Positions 62,225 through 64,000 of a stretch of 64,000 nt of DNA are shown here, in pieces (within the stretch, counting starts at the first letter, position 1; every line of letters begins with the position of its first letter). The notes under the pieces are model-generated. The model was not told the DNA's origin. It ran no database searches and saw only the letters and a list, made by a program, of their open reading frames with translations. Source of the stretch: Epiperipatus broadwayi (Eukaryota; Onychophora; Udeonychophora; Euonychophora; Peripatidae); assembly GCA_028023455.1 (NCBI GenBank), contig JAQFVV010012395.1, forward strand, positions 562,001-626,000. The letters are read 5' to 3'. The translations under genes were made by a program, and so were the position numbers.

Positions 62225-62310
62225 CTGAGTTTATACTATCAGCAATAGAGCTTATTTCTGAATGTTGAGATGACAGAAGAGGCTCATATAGTTCACGATT
62301 CATTGGGAAC
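62225..62310 (-). CDS. ARM-repeat protein, most upstream visible exon
   Basis: This is the most upstream exon I can support for the minus-strand armadillo-type gene. Seen: its 3' end has a GTATAA donor just below 62225. The reading frame gives FPMNRELYEPLLSSQHSEI and ends in phase 1, which fits the exon at 55310. The upstream boundary is uncertain. An AG at 62311-62312 gives the listed exon, but the pyrimidine tract before it is poor. Alternatively, the frame stays open to an ATG at 62366, adding about 19 Cys/Trp-rich residues, so this could be the first coding exon. The stretch has no clear ARM helix and looks like a leader before the repeats. Confidence 0.55.
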
Positions 62311-62366
62311 CTTGACCAATGCCAGCAGTGGCAAAAAGACAAACATGAATCCAACATGAATTCCAT

Positions 62367-64000
62367 TGTTTTAATACAAAAATAACCCGTATCAAATTAA
62401 TTTGTCAACCATCTTTGTTTGGTGTAAAACTTTGCTAAATAAATTGAAAAAGCAATTAATAACAAACATATTAAATACAATAAAAAAAAAAACAAAACAT
62501 CATCAGTCACTTATTGAAAGTTTGGAACCTATACATTTATTCAAATCACTTTACTTGTTCAAACAGCCATAGATATTTCCTTCTTAGAATCATATATCAA
62601 CTTCTTTTCTTTTACAATATATCTTATCATAATTTGTCTATGTGTACACCTAATAAATTCTTTTTATTTTCTCAATAATCTTTTTTTACATTCACTTTTT
62701 ACTAAGTTTTGCATTTTTTTAGTAACCAATATCATCCTTACTTTAAATATATATTCATTTGTCTATAAATAACTTTCCTTGGTCGATATAAAGCAGAAAC
62801 TTGTTCAATAGCAAGATATTCTACAGACCGAAGTACCTATTCATCCCTAAGTTTTTCTAGTGCTCTTTTGTAAATTATTTTGATAATGAGCAAACTATTC
62901 ACAGCTAGCTACAAATCTGAGTGTTCTTCAACACTCAAATTTCATCAGCCAATTACTCTACTACTGTTATCTGTTCACCAGAAGGTTACTCTATTATTGA
63001 TTCAAATGCTAACAGCAAATAACTCATCAGAAAATAACATATAGCAACAGCTTATCAGCAAATTATTCTATCATACTCCAACTGTTCTTCAGATTTACTC
63101 TATTTCTAAGATAATTATTCATCAGCAATTGATTCTATTACTAAGGTAACTGCCCTTCAACAAGCTACACTAACAGAAATGCAAGAACTACTACTCTATC
63201 ACTGAATGAACTATTCTTCAACAATCTTACCTACACAATTAATGCTTACAGTAATTTACTTCATCAGTCAGCCAATGAAAATAATAATAATAATCAAAAG
63301 GTTTATTGCTCCAGAAGTTCAAAAAATTCATGCACAAATGACCAAGGTGTTGTGATCTTTAAGTATTATGCTCCAAAGTTCATTTAACAAGGCAGGGAAG
63401 CAAGTTAATTATTTATTGGTAAGCTATTTTACACTACGGGGGGGGAGGGGCAAAATAACCGAAATCATTCTCTGGTGAGTGCACCTGTTGTCATACAGGC
63501 TTCTGCTGCTACATATCTCTTGCAAGGACTTTTCTGTATCAATCTTCCAAATGGCATTACTGTATGAAATTGTGGTGGCCATATAGCACATTTTTTTGCA
63601 AAGTGCATTTCACATATTTGATTTTTTTCTAATGGCTGAAAAGTTGGAATAATGTGAAATTCTGTTTTCTTTTAATGAAGCTGGGAGGGAAAACTGTACA
63701 AGAAAGCCATTCTGGGAAAAACACAAGTTTACAATTGGTTTATTGAAATTGTCAAATACACCATGTCCCAAAAAAGCATAACGAGTAAAGTCCAATGTCA
63801 AAACAATGCTATTTTTTTTTTCTTGACGCAAATAACATTTTTCTCTCAGAATTAGTTGGTAACAATCAGGCATTTTATCTATAAGTTATGAAACATTTTC
63901 GTAGTGCAGGAAAATGTAAATGTCCCATTTTGTGGCAAAATGAGGAGTGCAAACTTCAATTTTTAATTAAATTCTGCCATGTAACTTTTTATTTTCTCGA
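62367..64000. other. Upstream region of the ARM gene, cryptic repeats
   Basis: 62885-63260 is a degenerate low-complexity tract rich in ttcatcag, ttcttcaac and ctctatta words. 63437-63450 is a G-rich run. At 63610-63873 a minus-strand 87-codon frame (PDCYQLILREKCYL...) has no recognised homology and no convincing splice sites. No promoter could be placed. Confidence 0.4.

Noticed and set aside
63610-63873. Minus-strand 87-codon frame as a further exon of the ARM gene
   Set aside because: No ARM-like helices, no matching splice phase and no known domain seen; left as unassigned.
1-64000. CRISPR arrays, tRNA, rRNA and bacterial-type operons
   Set aside because: No regularly spaced repeats, cloverleaf signatures or dense gene packing were found; everything points to animal nuclear DNA.

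Overview
This is an AT-rich window from an animal nuclear genome, most likely an invertebrate. The evidence is short exons with consensus splice sites separated by 7-28 kb introns, no operon-like gene packing, and several classes of metazoan transposon: Penelope-like elements, Gypsy-type LTR elements, Tigger/pogo, hAT and MITEs. I cannot name the species from sequence alone.

One host gene spans the window on the minus strand. Five exons are visible at 62225-62310 (or from an ATG at 62366), 55191-55310, 27178-27303, 14954-15076 and 568-776. Their splice phases agree at all four junctions. They join into about 220 residues of an armadillo-type helical repeat protein that runs off the low-coordinate end. 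I do not recognise the exact orthologue.

The rest is intron, built mostly from mobile elements. Low end: a decayed Penelope-like element (about 2090-3300); a complete gag-only LTR retrotransposon with two 1.5-kb LTRs and a 4-bp target duplication (4252-8434); a decayed hAT transposase (9258-10943); a 295-bp palindrome (11911-12205). Region 13130-17660 holds two Penelope-like families, each with an inverted partial copy of its 3' end. The first carries a hammerhead ribozyme motif. An LTR family beginning TGTAACG and ending CGTTACA, about 2.1 kb long and often set in TA-rich DNA, appears at 17667-19840, 27892-29946, 29959-36202 (two LTRs around a 0.5-kb interior, with a nested copy), 37580-39654 and 49287-51345. 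A Tigger element lacking its catalytic domain (46640-49230) contains a nested element with a perfect 8-bp target duplication. MITE-like inverted repeats lie at 42286, 44378 and 57007.

The most notable signal is a set of hammerhead ribozyme motifs in two repeat families (13257-13298, 45536-45575, 46177-46216, 53976-54017, 54507-54548, 54945-54986), including a tandem array with a 438-nt period. Hammerheads in Penelope-like elements and retrozymes are known in principle, so this is a new set of loci rather than a new class. Those at 13257, 45536 and 53976 lie in introns in the sense direction of the armadillo gene. No rRNA, tRNA or CRISPR was seen.
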